DNA of 64,000 nucleotides, taken from contig DEXE01000009.1 in the NCBI GenBank assembly GCA_002363955.1, positions 1-64,000 on the forward strand. Reading direction: 5' to 3'. Made by a program: the position numbers and the translations under genes. The notes below the pieces were generated by a model. That model was not told the DNA's origin and did not search any database. It worked only from the letters and a program-made list of their open reading frames with translations. Below are positions 36,425-45,647 of this stretch, one piece after another. Position 1 is the first letter of the stretch; every line of letters begins with the position of its first letter. The DNA comes from Methylophaga sp. UBA3192 (GTDB lineage: Bacteria > Pseudomonadota > Gammaproteobacteria > Nitrosococcales > Methylophagaceae).

Positions 36425-37162
36425 TTAATTTGGCAGTTTTGCTTCCAGAAACTGCAATAGACGCTGCCACGATTTCTGATCAGCTGCAGCATTATAGCGA
36501 TCAATACCAAACACGGTAAAAGCATGTTCCGCACCGCCATAGGCAATCATTTCGTTGGGGACATTATAGGTTTCAAGCTCTGTGCTCAGCTGAGCAAACT
36601 CCTGCATGCTTATCGCTTTATCAGCGGCACCATGCAATACCAGAATTTCTGCTGAAGTACTGGCATAATCCTGTCCCTGAGGGGTTTTTAAGCCCCCATG
36701 GAAACTGACAAAACCTTGCAGATTCTCCCCCGAACGAGCCATTTCAAGCACCGCTGCACCACCAAAGCAATAACCGATAATAACAACCTTTTGCCGGTTG
36801 GCTCCCAGTTCAGCGGCTTTGTCCAAAGCACCTTTCAGTAACTGACGCATTTTCTGCCTGTCCTGATACAGCTCACCGGTATGTTGCTTTTTATCTTTAT
36901 CTTCCGTGGGTCGAATGCCTTTACCAAATAAATCCGCAGCAAAAACCGCATATCCCTCTTCAGCCAGCATATAGGCACGTTTGATTTCGTAATCCGTCAA
37001 GCCGTCCCAGTCGTGGATCAATAACACCAAAGGGGCGCTATCTGCTGGACTGACATAGAAACCTTCGTAGGTTTCATCATTCACCTGATAATCGATATTA
37101 TCAGCGGCTGCCGCCACTGAAAAACAGGTAAGCCCGATTAATAAATATTTTTTCAGCAACAT
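36425..37162 (-). CDS. Dienelactone hydrolase-like, exported
   Basis: 245 aa. An N-terminal signal peptide (LLIGLTCFSVAAAA) places it in the periplasm. The alpha/beta-hydrolase fold has a Cys nucleophile in IIGYCFGGAAV, an acid in LHGAADKAIS and a catalytic His in GGAEHAFTVF, the Cys-Asp-His triad of the dienelactone hydrolase family. The natural substrate is unknown, since exported members are not part of the classical chlorocatechol pathway. AGGGAG precedes the ATG. Monocistronic. Confidence 0.87.
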   Translation of the reverse strand: MLLKKYLLIGLTCFSVAAAADNIDYQVNDETYEGFYVSPADSAPLVLLIHDWDGLTDYEIKRAYMLAEEGYAVFAADLFGKGIRPTEDKDKKQHTGELYQDRQKMRQLLKGALDKAAELGANRQKVVIIGYCFGGAAVLEMARSGENLQGFVSFHGGLKTPQGQDYASTSAEILVLHGAADKAISMQEFAQLSTELETYNVPNEMIAYGGAEHAFTVFGIDRYNAAADQKSWQRLLQFLEAKLPN

Positions 37163-37253
37163 GCTATCTCCCTGGCAATCGTCTATGAACTATTACGACC
37201 AAATGATCGCTGCAGAGTTGGCAAAAAAGCTACCTTATTGAATGCATCTTTAG

Positions 37254-38264
37254 TTAGCCATCATGATGGTAGCGAACCACTCTGTCGACTTCGTTTTTTG
37301 AGCCCATAATGACGGGGACGCGCTGATGAATGTTTTCCGGCTGGATATCCAGAATCCGCTCGGTTCCGGTAGAGCTTACACCACCGGCCTGCTCGACAAT
37401 GAAACTCATCGGGTTTGCTTCGTACATCAGGCGTAACTTACCGCCTTGCCTGGCAATTTTGGAATCTGTCGGATACATAAAAATGCCACCTCGTGTCAGT
37501 ACGCGATAAACTTCTGCGACCATTGATGCCACCCAGCGCATATTGAAATTTTTCTCCCGTACACCCTCGGTGCCTTTCATACATTCTTCGACATATTTCT
37601 GGACCGGAGCTTCCCAGAAGCGCTGATTAGACATATTGATAGCAAATTCAGCGGTCTCTTTGGGAATACGCATATTTGGGTGGGTCAATATAAATTCACC
37701 GACATCACTGTCCAAGGTAAAGCCATTTACACCGTTACCGGTGGTCAAAATTAACATCGTCGCTGGTCCATATACTGTAAATCCAGCACAAACCTGCTCT
37801 GTGCCTTTTTGCATAAAGTCTTTTAATGTCGGATTTTTACAATCATTGGGGCAACGTAAAATGGAGAAAATAGTGCCTACTGAGAGATTGATATCAATAT
37901 TGGAGGAGCCATCCAATGGATCAAAGCAAATCAAATACTTACCTTTGGGAAATTTGCTGGGGATCTGAATGATTTCTTCAATTTCTTCAGAGGCCATTGC
38001 GGCAAGATGGCCGGTCCATTTAAGATGATCAACCATTACATCATTGGTAATGATATCAAGTTTTTTCTGCGTTTCGCCCTGCACGTTTTCACTTTCAGCA
38101 AAACCACCGAGACCAATGATGTTGCTGCGACTGACTAAATGAGAGATTTTTTTACAGGCACTGACTATATCGCCTAATAATCCCGTCAAATCGCCTGTCG
38201 AATCCGGATGGGATCTTTGCTCTTCAACGATAAGTTGATTCACTGATTTGCCGATATCAGACAT
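37254..38264 (-). CDS. fbp: Fructose-1,6-bisphosphatase, class I
   Basis: 336 aa. The metal and phosphate site FDPLDGSSNIDINLSVGTIFS is intact, as are MASEEIEEI and the late MYPTDSKIARQGGKLRLMYEANPM. It hydrolyses fructose-1,6-bisphosphate to fructose-6-phosphate. In a ribulose-monophosphate methylotroph this could feed gluconeogenesis or the regeneration of sugar phosphates. It lies 160 bp downstream of the fhc operon on the same strand, separated by a hairpin, and may have its own promoter. Confidence 0.96.
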   Translation of the reverse strand: MSDIGKSVNQLIVEEQRSHPDSTGDLTGLLGDIVSACKKISHLVSRSNIIGLGGFAESENVQGETQKKLDIITNDVMVDHLKWTGHLAAMASEEIEEIIQIPSKFPKGKYLICFDPLDGSSNIDINLSVGTIFSILRCPNDCKNPTLKDFMQKGTEQVCAGFTVYGPATMLILTTGNGVNGFTLDSDVGEFILTHPNMRIPKETAEFAINMSNQRFWEAPVQKYVEECMKGTEGVREKNFNMRWVASMVAEVYRVLTRGGIFMYPTDSKIARQGGKLRLMYEANPMSFIVEQAGGVSSTGTERILDIQPENIHQRVPVIMGSKNEVDRVVRYHHDG

Positions 38265-38385
38265 GGCGTTTCTCTCTTTAACTATTTATTTTTCAGGGTG
38301 TCGAGCTGATGATTCGCAGCTGTTTAAAGCGAGAGTAAACCAGTGGCGATGAAAATGCCAAGAGCAGTTAGAAGTGTTTTAAAAT

Positions 38386-38414
38386 GCAGGGGAACAGACC
38401 CGCTTTTCCCCTGC
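38386..38414 (-). terminator. Terminator after fhc operon
   Basis: Stem GCAGGGGAA (38386-38394) with TTCCCCTGC (38406-38414), 11-nt loop. On the minus strand a short T run (from A4 at 38381-38384) follows. It lies 10 bp past the fhcC stop. Confidence 0.65.
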
Positions 38415-38423
38415 TAATAATAA

Positions 38424-39239
38424 CTAGATTTTAACGAGAATCTCACCCATACCAATGCCACCGAGATCACCCGCATAACGCTGCACCCTGGAAAAACTCT
38501 CCACCTTGGCAAATTGGCTGTCCAGCTTTTTAAACGACGCAAACATCAGGGGTAAAAATGCCAGCGTGTGCGATCCACAATCATTGAAATTGGCGGTAAT
38601 GCCATGCTGTGGCATTTTGGGCAGCAATATTGTGCCCCGTTTCATCGCATATCCCAGATGTTTGCCGACCTCACCGAGCACTGCAATAGTGCCGGATATC
38701 ATTCGTGAACCACAGTAATCACCAGCATTGCCTTCAATCAGAATCATGCCACGGCGCATATGATCACCGGTACGTGCGCCGGTATTTCCGGTGACGATAA
38801 TAATACCGCCGGTCATCCCGTTTTTATAACCGCTGCGTGCTGCGCCAACAAAATCACCTGCGTTACCGTTAATTTTGATTTGGCCACCTTTCATTTCACA
38901 GCCGGTATAAATAAATGTGTTTCCGGTAATTTCTATATTTCCGCCTGTCATAAACTGGCCCAGATAGGCACCGGCATCGCCCTCAATAGTGATGCGTCCA
39001 TGAGTCATCGCATGACCGATATGATCCAGTTTGGCAGAACTGTTCTCAAAGCGGATATCATTGACATCATCGCCGCTGATATCAAACAGCTGATCAACCG
39101 GTAACGTTAAACGTCCACTGACCAGTTCCATCGCAGCAATATCGGCTACATCTTTACCCGCCAGTTTATCCGGCGTTAATCGGGAGCAATCGACACGTTG
39201 TGCCAAATCCATTTTGAGTTTAAGAGTCAGTGCTTTCAT
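38424..39239 (-). CDS. fhcC: Formyltransferase/hydrolase complex subunit C
   Basis: 271 aa, homologous to formylmethanofuran dehydrogenase subunit C. It is built of repeating turns of a right-handed beta-helix with Gly and Asn at regular positions (GGNIEITGNTFIYTGCEMKGG, GGIIIVTGNTGARTGDHM), as in the C-terminal domain of glutamate synthase. In methylotrophic bacteria it scaffolds the Fhc complex that converts formyl-H4MPT into formate. It overlaps fhcD by ATGA and ends the operon. Confidence 0.95.
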   Translation of the reverse strand: MKALTLKLKMDLAQRVDCSRLTPDKLAGKDVADIAAMELVSGRLTLPVDQLFDISGDDVNDIRFENSSAKLDHIGHAMTHGRITIEGDAGAYLGQFMTGGNIEITGNTFIYTGCEMKGGQIKINGNAGDFVGAARSGYKNGMTGGIIIVTGNTGARTGDHMRRGMILIEGNAGDYCGSRMISGTIAVLGEVGKHLGYAMKRGTILLPKMPQHGITANFNDCGSHTLAFLPLMFASFKKLDSQFAKVESFSRVQRYAGDLGGIGMGEILVKI

Positions 39240-40138
39240 GCCATGATCTCCTGCAAATGAAAGTGGAATGGGCCGAGTTTGCCACCATAATTACCAGCAC
39301 TGATTCGGCGAATACCGTTTTCAGCGCCTAAATCACATGCCGCCTGAATGCCGACCCGCATGGCTTTATCAATATCTTCTTTGCTCAGACCATCAATAAC
39401 GATTTCCATCACCGATTCGACTTCCGGCGAACATTCGGATTTAGTCTGACCTTTTAACGTTGGACAGAAGGCATCATTGGTTGACGCATTAAGTGCTTTG
39501 TACTTTGAACCGACTTTCGATCCACTGCGAACGACGCCTCCGGGAAACGGCATAATGATATTCGGTAACTGTTTCATCGCCTTAACTGCTGCTTCGCAGG
39601 CCGCCAAGGCCTGAGGCTGAGATTCCGCCAGAATCAGGAAGTTACCCCCTCCAACAGAAGAAACCACACCGGTGTTTTCCTGGGTAAGGAATTCCCCATC
39701 CATTACTGGAATGCGCCAGTAACGTTTACCATCAATCATTTTGGATATTTGATAACCATCACCAAAGAAACGCAGGTTTTTACCCAGGGCAATTTCTTTC
39801 CCATCTTCACCTTCAATACCCGAAAATAAAGCAGATGTTGGGGAAGTAAGTACACACTGACCAGCACGGGTTTCAACCTGTTTGGCTAATCCTTTGCCAC
39901 CCATAGCAAAAATCAGACAGGCCACACCGGGACGACCATCAGGGGTTTCAGAAGGCTCTAATGTTCTTTCAATCGAAGCTTCACAACCGCAGGCAATAAC
40001 CGAGGTTGCAAAACCAGTGAAGGCAGTTGCTGAATGCATCGCCCATTCAAGATTCTGAGCAGTAATAATGATTCGCGTGCCTTTCATCGGAAAGGCTTCG
40101 GCAAAGGTTTTATCAATGCTGACGCCATTGATGATCAT
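39236..40138 (-). CDS. fhcD: Formylmethanofuran:H4MPT formyltransferase
   Basis: 300 aa, the Ftr subunit that moves the formyl group between tetrahydromethanopterin and methanofuran. The N-terminus (GVSIDKTFAEAFPMKGTRIIITAQN) and FPGGVVRSGSKVGSKY match the Ftr family. It overlaps fhcA upstream (A TGA) and fhcC downstream. GGGAGG precedes ATG 40138. Full length for the family. Confidence 0.96.
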   Translation of the reverse strand: MIINGVSIDKTFAEAFPMKGTRIIITAQNLEWAMHSATAFTGFATSVIACGCEASIERTLEPSETPDGRPGVACLIFAMGGKGLAKQVETRAGQCVLTSPTSALFSGIEGEDGKEIALGKNLRFFGDGYQISKMIDGKRYWRIPVMDGEFLTQENTGVVSSVGGGNFLILAESQPQALAACEAAVKAMKQLPNIIMPFPGGVVRSGSKVGSKYKALNASTNDAFCPTLKGQTKSECSPEVESVMEIVIDGLSKEDIDKAMRVGIQAACDLGAENGIRRISAGNYGGKLGPFHFHLQEIMA

Positions 40139-41802
40139 AGTCTGCCTCCCTTATGCAGCGGCTGAATGGTTAAGCTACCACGACCATCATCGACGATTTC
40201 GTCATTACTGATTTTGAAGTTGCTCATTTTCAAAGTGTGGAATTTATCAAAATATTCCTGTAACGGTTTTTCGATACTCACATCATATTCCGGTTTAACC
40301 ACATGTGTGGTGCCCCAGGTAATTTTGATGACCTGGCCTTGACGCACCACCATTTCCCCATCTTTAAAGACATAATCCGGTTTTTCGAACATCTTCTCAC
40401 GATCACTGTTATCGGTGTAAACAGTGATATCCGCTGCCGCGCCAATTCCCAAATGTCCACGATCTGCCAGACCAACGAGTTTGGCTGCACCTGCCCGGGT
40501 CATGATGGCAATTTCATACAACGAATATTCACGATCCAACGACGCCAGATGGGTGGCTTTCTGTGCTTCCGGATGCAAAGTAGAGAGCATGTCGTTACGG
40601 AAAGACTTATCCATCAATAACTTAATCAGATGCGGATAGCTGGTAAACGGTGCACCATTCGGATGATCGGTGGTCAGGAAAATCCGCCAGGGATCATCGA
40701 CCATCAGGAAGGTTTCCAGACCAATCATCCATTGCAACGCGTTTACATAACTTTGATCTTTATATTTAAACGGTACTACACCGCAACCGGCTTCACATTC
40801 GATATCCATACACACCCATTTATTAGGATGTGCATGTGGTGCTCCGGCAAACTGACGCATATTGTCGCCCGATGCCGTCACCGTCTGGCCGAACAGGATC
40901 TGCCCGACATCCACAGTAATATTTTTATGTTTATTAATCGCTTCAGCGATTTCAGCTGCGCCGGATGAGAATTTAAAATCACCTTCGGTGCCGTAGCTGT
41001 GGAACTGAATATGCGTCAAATGCATCGGCAAACCTTCAGCGCCCTGAATGGTATCCAGCGTCGTTTGCATATTCCCGGGTACGCCCAGATTACAACCATG
41101 CACATGTAACGGGTGCGGCACACCGATTTCTTTTACTGCTGTAGACAGCCGGTGCAGGATATCGCGCGGTGTCACCCCATAAAAATCGTTCTTTTCATCC
41201 AAATCAAGTTTGCGCTGATTAAATTTAAAAGCACTGATACCACCAGGATTAACTACTTTGAGGCCGACTGCCTGTGCATGATTAATGGTCCAGGCAACAT
41301 AATTGTTAATCGCTTCCTGATCCGAGTTGGCGGCCATCATCCGCAGCAGAAAATCATCACTGCCGAGCATCACGTAACCACCTTTATCAATAATCGGTGT
41401 GTCATGCATTTCCATATGGGCCTGGCGTGCATTAATCGGTAATACGGCTGGCTCAAACCCGGCGGTATAACCCATTTCTGCGTATCGGTAGCCCGTCGTT
41501 AACGTGCTGGGTGCCGCGTGACCAGTTCCTGACCGTAACAACTCCGTCCGTTCATAAACTGCTTGAGCATGATCTTCCGGCAACATGGTTCGGGCAATAT
41601 TGACCTTCCCGCCACCAATATGGGTATGCATATCAATGGCACCGGCCATAATGACTTTGCCACGCACATCGATTTCTTCATCAACCCGACCATCTGTCGG
41701 TTTTTCGACAATACGCCCATCGCGGATATAGATATCCCGTACCACATCATTTTGATCGTGTGCCGGGTCAAAAATACGTCCGCCTGTTAATTTTAAAAGC
41801 AT
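40135..41802 (-). CDS. fhcA: Formyltransferase/hydrolase complex subunit A
   Basis: 555 aa amidohydrolase-fold subunit. The metal motif GAIDMHTHIGGG, the further ligands in HVHGCNLG and HLTHIQFHSYG, and LTTDHPNGAPF are all present, so unlike PyrX this relative looks catalytically complete. In the bacterial Fhc complex it hydrolyses formylmethanofuran to formate. It begins 13 bp after fhcB, with CGGAGAT before the ATG. Confidence 0.96.
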   Translation of the reverse strand: MLLKLTGGRIFDPAHDQNDVVRDIYIRDGRIVEKPTDGRVDEEIDVRGKVIMAGAIDMHTHIGGGKVNIARTMLPEDHAQAVYERTELLRSGTGHAAPSTLTTGYRYAEMGYTAGFEPAVLPINARQAHMEMHDTPIIDKGGYVMLGSDDFLLRMMAANSDQEAINNYVAWTINHAQAVGLKVVNPGGISAFKFNQRKLDLDEKNDFYGVTPRDILHRLSTAVKEIGVPHPLHVHGCNLGVPGNMQTTLDTIQGAEGLPMHLTHIQFHSYGTEGDFKFSSGAAEIAEAINKHKNITVDVGQILFGQTVTASGDNMRQFAGAPHAHPNKWVCMDIECEAGCGVVPFKYKDQSYVNALQWMIGLETFLMVDDPWRIFLTTDHPNGAPFTSYPHLIKLLMDKSFRNDMLSTLHPEAQKATHLASLDREYSLYEIAIMTRAGAAKLVGLADRGHLGIGAAADITVYTDNSDREKMFEKPDYVFKDGEMVVRQGQVIKITWGTTHVVKPEYDVSIEKPLQEYFDKFHTLKMSNFKISNDEIVDDGRGSLTIQPLHKGGRL

Positions 41803-41814
41803 CTTTATCTCCGT

Positions 41815-43089
41815 TTACAGGGCCTGTTCGACCGCACTGAGTACTTCAAACACGCTGGGTAAGCCGCTGTCACGTAATTTTCTTAAAGGAACTGAAACAA
41901 CACTGTCGGTACGAAAGGTCCGGCCTTCGTGATCGATACCGGGCACACCAACCGGAATATAGACTTCCGGTTCCGTTTCAAACTGCATACCGCTTCGTCC
42001 AAGCACAATCGTGGTGGCTGACGTTTTGGGTGGCGTAACGGTGGTGTTAAAGCTGGAAACCCAGATAACAACATCACTCTCACCTTCAGCAAGAATGCGT
42101 CGACCGTCATTTAAAAACGGGTCGTAATCTGGAAAGCGACGATTGAAGGTGGTTCGCATCGGATATCCACTTTGCCAGGAAGCTACGGCATTCACAGTGG
42201 TATCACCTTCTTTACCGCCTAATGGCAAGCCATTGCTGCGGGTGGTAGCGTTAATTTCCTTGATCAGTTCACAGACGTTTTGAATGGTGGCCTCAGCATG
42301 ATCAAAATCCAGTTGGCCAGCTGACCAGGTCACTACCGAATATTTAGCGGCCATTAGTCTGTCGGCCAAGGTTTGTAATTCACTGACGGCCACTCCAGCA
42401 ACGGCTTCTGCCTGAACCGGTTTACCTTTCAGCAAAGCGCGCAATACCGAAACCACTTCCGGTAAGTCAGCATTATCGCAGCCGATAACCTGAGCCTTTT
42501 TACCTTTTGGCGAAGTGGAGGCATCTCCACTTGGTTTCTTGCCTAAATAGATAACTTCACGCGACTCAATATCCTGGCCGAACATGCTCTCTTTGTTCCA
42601 GATCATTCGTTCAAAAAAGCGTGGGAATGTGGATTCGACATCCGTTCCTACAACCAGTAACAGATCGACCCGGTTTCTTACTTCGGTAAGCGTGGTCGTC
42701 ATATAGCCGGTGTCCTGTAATACCAGGATATTGCGAAAGGCGGCTGGAGAATAAAAACTATCAATCGTGGCGCCGCTTTTATCAGCCAGTGCCATGGCAG
42801 AACGCGCACCGTTTAAGTCCGTACCCAAACCTGCGATTAACGGTTGTTTGCTGTTAATGAGTAAATCAGCAATATGGGAAACAGCCTGATCCAGAGTGAC
42901 TTCTTTGCCTTGAATGCGGGGTTGTAAATCGGATATCGGCGTTTCAAAACCCGGACGAGTGACAGCATCACCATTTTCCAGCACTTTAATGTTGTTACCG
43001 CTGACTTGAATTGTCAGATCATCGGATGCTATACCACAAAATGGACTGGCAACTTCATGCCAAACGGTTGCCGTGCTGTTTTCTGTCAT
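41815..43089 (-). CDS. fhcB: Formyltransferase/hydrolase complex subunit B
   Basis: About 424 aa, similar to the molybdopterin-enzyme fold of archaeal formylmethanofuran dehydrogenase B. It opens the operon and begins at ATG 43089 with GAGGAC 6 nt upstream; the longer frame to 43113 adds eight residues before any family similarity. The N-terminal region (CGIASDDLTIQVSGNNIKVLENG) shows no CxxCxxxC iron-sulphur motif, in line with the bacterial complex acting as a hydrolase rather than a redox enzyme. Partner of fhcA. Confidence 0.92.
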   Translation of the reverse strand: MTENSTATVWHEVASPFCGIASDDLTIQVSGNNIKVLENGDAVTRPGFETPISDLQPRIQGKEVTLDQAVSHIADLLINSKQPLIAGLGTDLNGARSAMALADKSGATIDSFYSPAAFRNILVLQDTGYMTTTLTEVRNRVDLLLVVGTDVESTFPRFFERMIWNKESMFGQDIESREVIYLGKKPSGDASTSPKGKKAQVIGCDNADLPEVVSVLRALLKGKPVQAEAVAGVAVSELQTLADRLMAAKYSVVTWSAGQLDFDHAEATIQNVCELIKEINATTRSNGLPLGGKEGDTTVNAVASWQSGYPMRTTFNRRFPDYDPFLNDGRRILAEGESDVVIWVSSFNTTVTPPKTSATTIVLGRSGMQFETEPEVYIPVGVPGIDHEGRTFRTDSVVSVPLRKLRDSGLPSVFEVLSAVEQAL

Positions 43090-43179
43090 ATCGCTGTCCT
43101 CGATAAATCTCACATAAATAAACTGGGGCCGTTATAACCTGCTTCAAGTCCAGGCGTTCAGCCGCAATATTGAAAAGCA

Positions 43180-43797
43180 TTAACCATGTTTTGCGCGTAA
43201 TAAAAGCGAATCAATATTGTTGTCACGTAACTGTTTCTGTAAGGCATCGGCTTTATCACGACCGATGACTGGTCCAACCTGAACACGGTGCCAGGTATCA
43301 GTATTATCTATTGTCACAGTTTGCACTTTTGATTCAATACCTAAAAAGGCTAACCTGGCCCGAAAACCATCCGCATCATCAAGCTTTTTAAATGAACCGA
43401 CCTGAATCATATAGCTGACTGCATCAACGGCGGGCTCCGCAGCGGCTTGCTGGGTTTGTTCTGCAGTTTGTGCAGATGGCTGAGGGGCCTCAGCGACCTC
43501 TTCAGGTGGAGAAGAGACGATTGGTTTTTGCGGCTGATTGGCAATAGTTCTGGGTTTTTCAACCACCACTTCCGTTTCAGGCAATAAGGTATAAAAATCA
43601 AAAGTGGGCTCCACAGCTGATTTTTTTTGCTGTTGTTGCGTGGTTTTTGCCTGTTGCTGATCCGCTGGAACATTATCTTTCAGATGTAATAAAAACATCA
43701 CAAAAGCACCTACCGCGAAACTGATTAACATAGGTCCCCAAGGCATACTTCCGCCCTGCTTTGGAGACTGTTTACGGGTATTTCTTCTGGCTGCCAC
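43180..43797 (-). CDS. SPOR-domain cell-division protein, FtsN-like
   Basis: 205 aa. A short basic cytoplasmic tail, one membrane helix (MLISFAVGAFVMFLLHL, about 20-40), a Gln/Pro/Ala-rich linker and a C-terminal SPOR domain (SYMIQVGSFKKLDDADGFRARL ... WHRVQVGPVIGRDKADALQ, about 128-203) that binds denuded septal peptidoglycan. The start is GTG 43797 with AGAGG upstream. argS lies 10 bp before it. The argS-SPOR-priA grouping is a conserved gammaproteobacterial trait. Confidence 0.88.
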   Translation of the reverse strand: MAARRNTRKQSPKQGGSMPWGPMLISFAVGAFVMFLLHLKDNVPADQQQAKTTQQQQKKSAVEPTFDFYTLLPETEVVVEKPRTIANQPQKPIVSSPPEEVAEAPQPSAQTAEQTQQAAAEPAVDAVSYMIQVGSFKKLDDADGFRARLAFLGIESKVQTVTIDNTDTWHRVQVGPVIGRDKADALQKQLRDNNIDSLLLRAKHG

Positions 43798-43806
43798 AAA
43801 AACCTC

Positions 43807-45570
43807 TTACATCGTTTGTGGCGCTGAGACGCCCATTAAACCCAAACCATTAGCAATAACCTGTCTGACAGCAGTGATCAGTGTTAAACGCGCCTGACTG
43901 ACATTGATATCTTCTGTCATAAACTGATGGGCGTTGTAATACGTATGGAAATCACGGGCCAAATCCATCAGAAAATGCGCCAGCAGATGTGGCGTGTAAG
44001 TTACTGCGGACAGTTCAACTACTTCCGGATAACGTGAAAGCATAGTCAGCAACGCTTGTTCGTGATCTTCGGTTAATAAAGACAAGTTCTGCAACCCGGC
44101 CTGTTCATCCCAGTTCAGTTGTCTTTCAGCTAATTGACGGAACACACTGCAAATCCGTGCATGCGCATATTGCACGTAATATACCGGATTATCATTACTT
44201 TGTGATTTCGCCAGCTCCAGATCAAAATCCATATGCTGATCAGCCCCACGCAGCACATAAAAGAAACGGGCAGCATCCTTACCAACTTCATCACGCAGTT
44301 CCCGTAGCGTGACAAATTCACCACTGCGAGTCGACATACCGACCTTTTCCTTGCCACGATACAAAACGGCAAACTGCACCAATAAAACACTTAGTTTGCT
44401 GACATCCTGATGTAACGCCGTCATTGCCGCTTTAACACGTGGAATATAGCCATGATGATCGGCACCCCAGATATCAATAACCTGCTCAAAACCACGCTGA
44501 AATTTATTCAGATGGTAGGCAACATCAGAAGCAAAATAGGTTGCCTGACCATTATCCCGCACCACAACGCGATCTTTTTCATCGCCAAACTCTGTGGACT
44601 TGAACCACCAGGCCCCATCCTGCTGATAGAGCACATCAGCTGCTTTTAATTGCTCGATTGCCTCATCAACCACGCCCGATTCAACCAGTGATCGCTCGGA
44701 AAACCACTCATCATATTCGGCGCCAAATTCAGCCAAATCATTACGAATATCATCCAGAATGGCATTTAAACCTAAATCAAATAATTCACGGTACAGCTCA
44801 GCACCAAGTAATTTTTTGGCCTGTTGTGTCAGGCCATCAATATGCAATTCTTTGTCACCACCTTGCGGTTCGTCTGTGGGCACGCCATCAAATACCACTG
44901 CAGCTGGGTGTAATAGTGCATCGGCATGCTGATTTTTAAGGGTCTCAGCAATGTCAAAAACATATTCACCACGATAACCATTACTGGGAAAAATAAACTG
45001 TTCACCACATTTTTCCAGATATCTCAGCCAGACACTGGTGGCCAGAATGTCCATCTGACGGCCAGCATCGTTAACATAATATTCGCGATGTACATCATAA
45101 CCTACCGCTTTAAGCAGACTGCTGACGACTGAACCATACGCAGCACCACGACCATGACCAACATGCAAAGGACCTGTCGGGTTGGCAGAGACAAATTCCA
45201 CTTGAACTTTCTGGCCCTTACCGTAATCACTCAAACCGAACTGACCGGCTTTTTTCAATACCTCAGCAACCACTTCCAGTCTGGCATTTGCTGATAAAGT
45301 GAAGTTAATAAAACCGGGGCCAGCAATATCGACTTTATCAATCATCTCATGCTGCGGCAAAGCATCAACAATTAAAGTCGCTATCTGACGTGGATTCATT
45401 TTGGCCGGTTTGGCCAATACCATGGCAATATTGCTGGCAAAGTCACCATGGCTGCGATCTTTGGTTCGTTCCAACTTAACATCAACCGAGGAAATATCTG
45501 CAGGGAGGCTTTGTTGTGAAATCAGCGAAGCTAACGTGCTTTCGATAATTGTTTTCAATTGGTCTTTCAA
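43807..45570 (-). CDS. argS: Arginyl-tRNA synthetase
   Basis: 587 aa class I synthetase. The HIGH motif reads HVGH in PTGPLHVGHGRGAAYG, and the KMSKS region is KVGMSTRSGEFV, as expected for ArgRS. The N-terminal additional domain (TIIESTLASLI...) and the C-terminal DALR anticodon-binding domain are both present. No ATG fits the family start; TTG 45570 (KDQLKTII) does, though its ribosome-binding site is poor. Upstream of the SPOR gene. Confidence 0.96.
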   Translation of the reverse strand: MKDQLKTIIESTLASLISQQSLPADISSVDVKLERTKDRSHGDFASNIAMVLAKPAKMNPRQIATLIVDALPQHEMIDKVDIAGPGFINFTLSANARLEVVAEVLKKAGQFGLSDYGKGQKVQVEFVSANPTGPLHVGHGRGAAYGSVVSSLLKAVGYDVHREYYVNDAGRQMDILATSVWLRYLEKCGEQFIFPSNGYRGEYVFDIAETLKNQHADALLHPAAVVFDGVPTDEPQGGDKELHIDGLTQQAKKLLGAELYRELFDLGLNAILDDIRNDLAEFGAEYDEWFSERSLVESGVVDEAIEQLKAADVLYQQDGAWWFKSTEFGDEKDRVVVRDNGQATYFASDVAYHLNKFQRGFEQVIDIWGADHHGYIPRVKAAMTALHQDVSKLSVLLVQFAVLYRGKEKVGMSTRSGEFVTLRELRDEVGKDAARFFYVLRGADQHMDFDLELAKSQSNDNPVYYVQYAHARICSVFRQLAERQLNWDEQAGLQNLSLLTEDHEQALLTMLSRYPEVVELSAVTYTPHLLAHFLMDLARDFHTYYNAHQFMTEDINVSQARLTLITAVRQVIANGLGLMGVSAPQTM

Positions 45571-45647
45571 GGTAATGAAGTCCAGATAACAGAAATGTGA
45601 TGGCGAATTTTAACCGATCAGGCTGGTGGATGACACTATCCTTAGGT

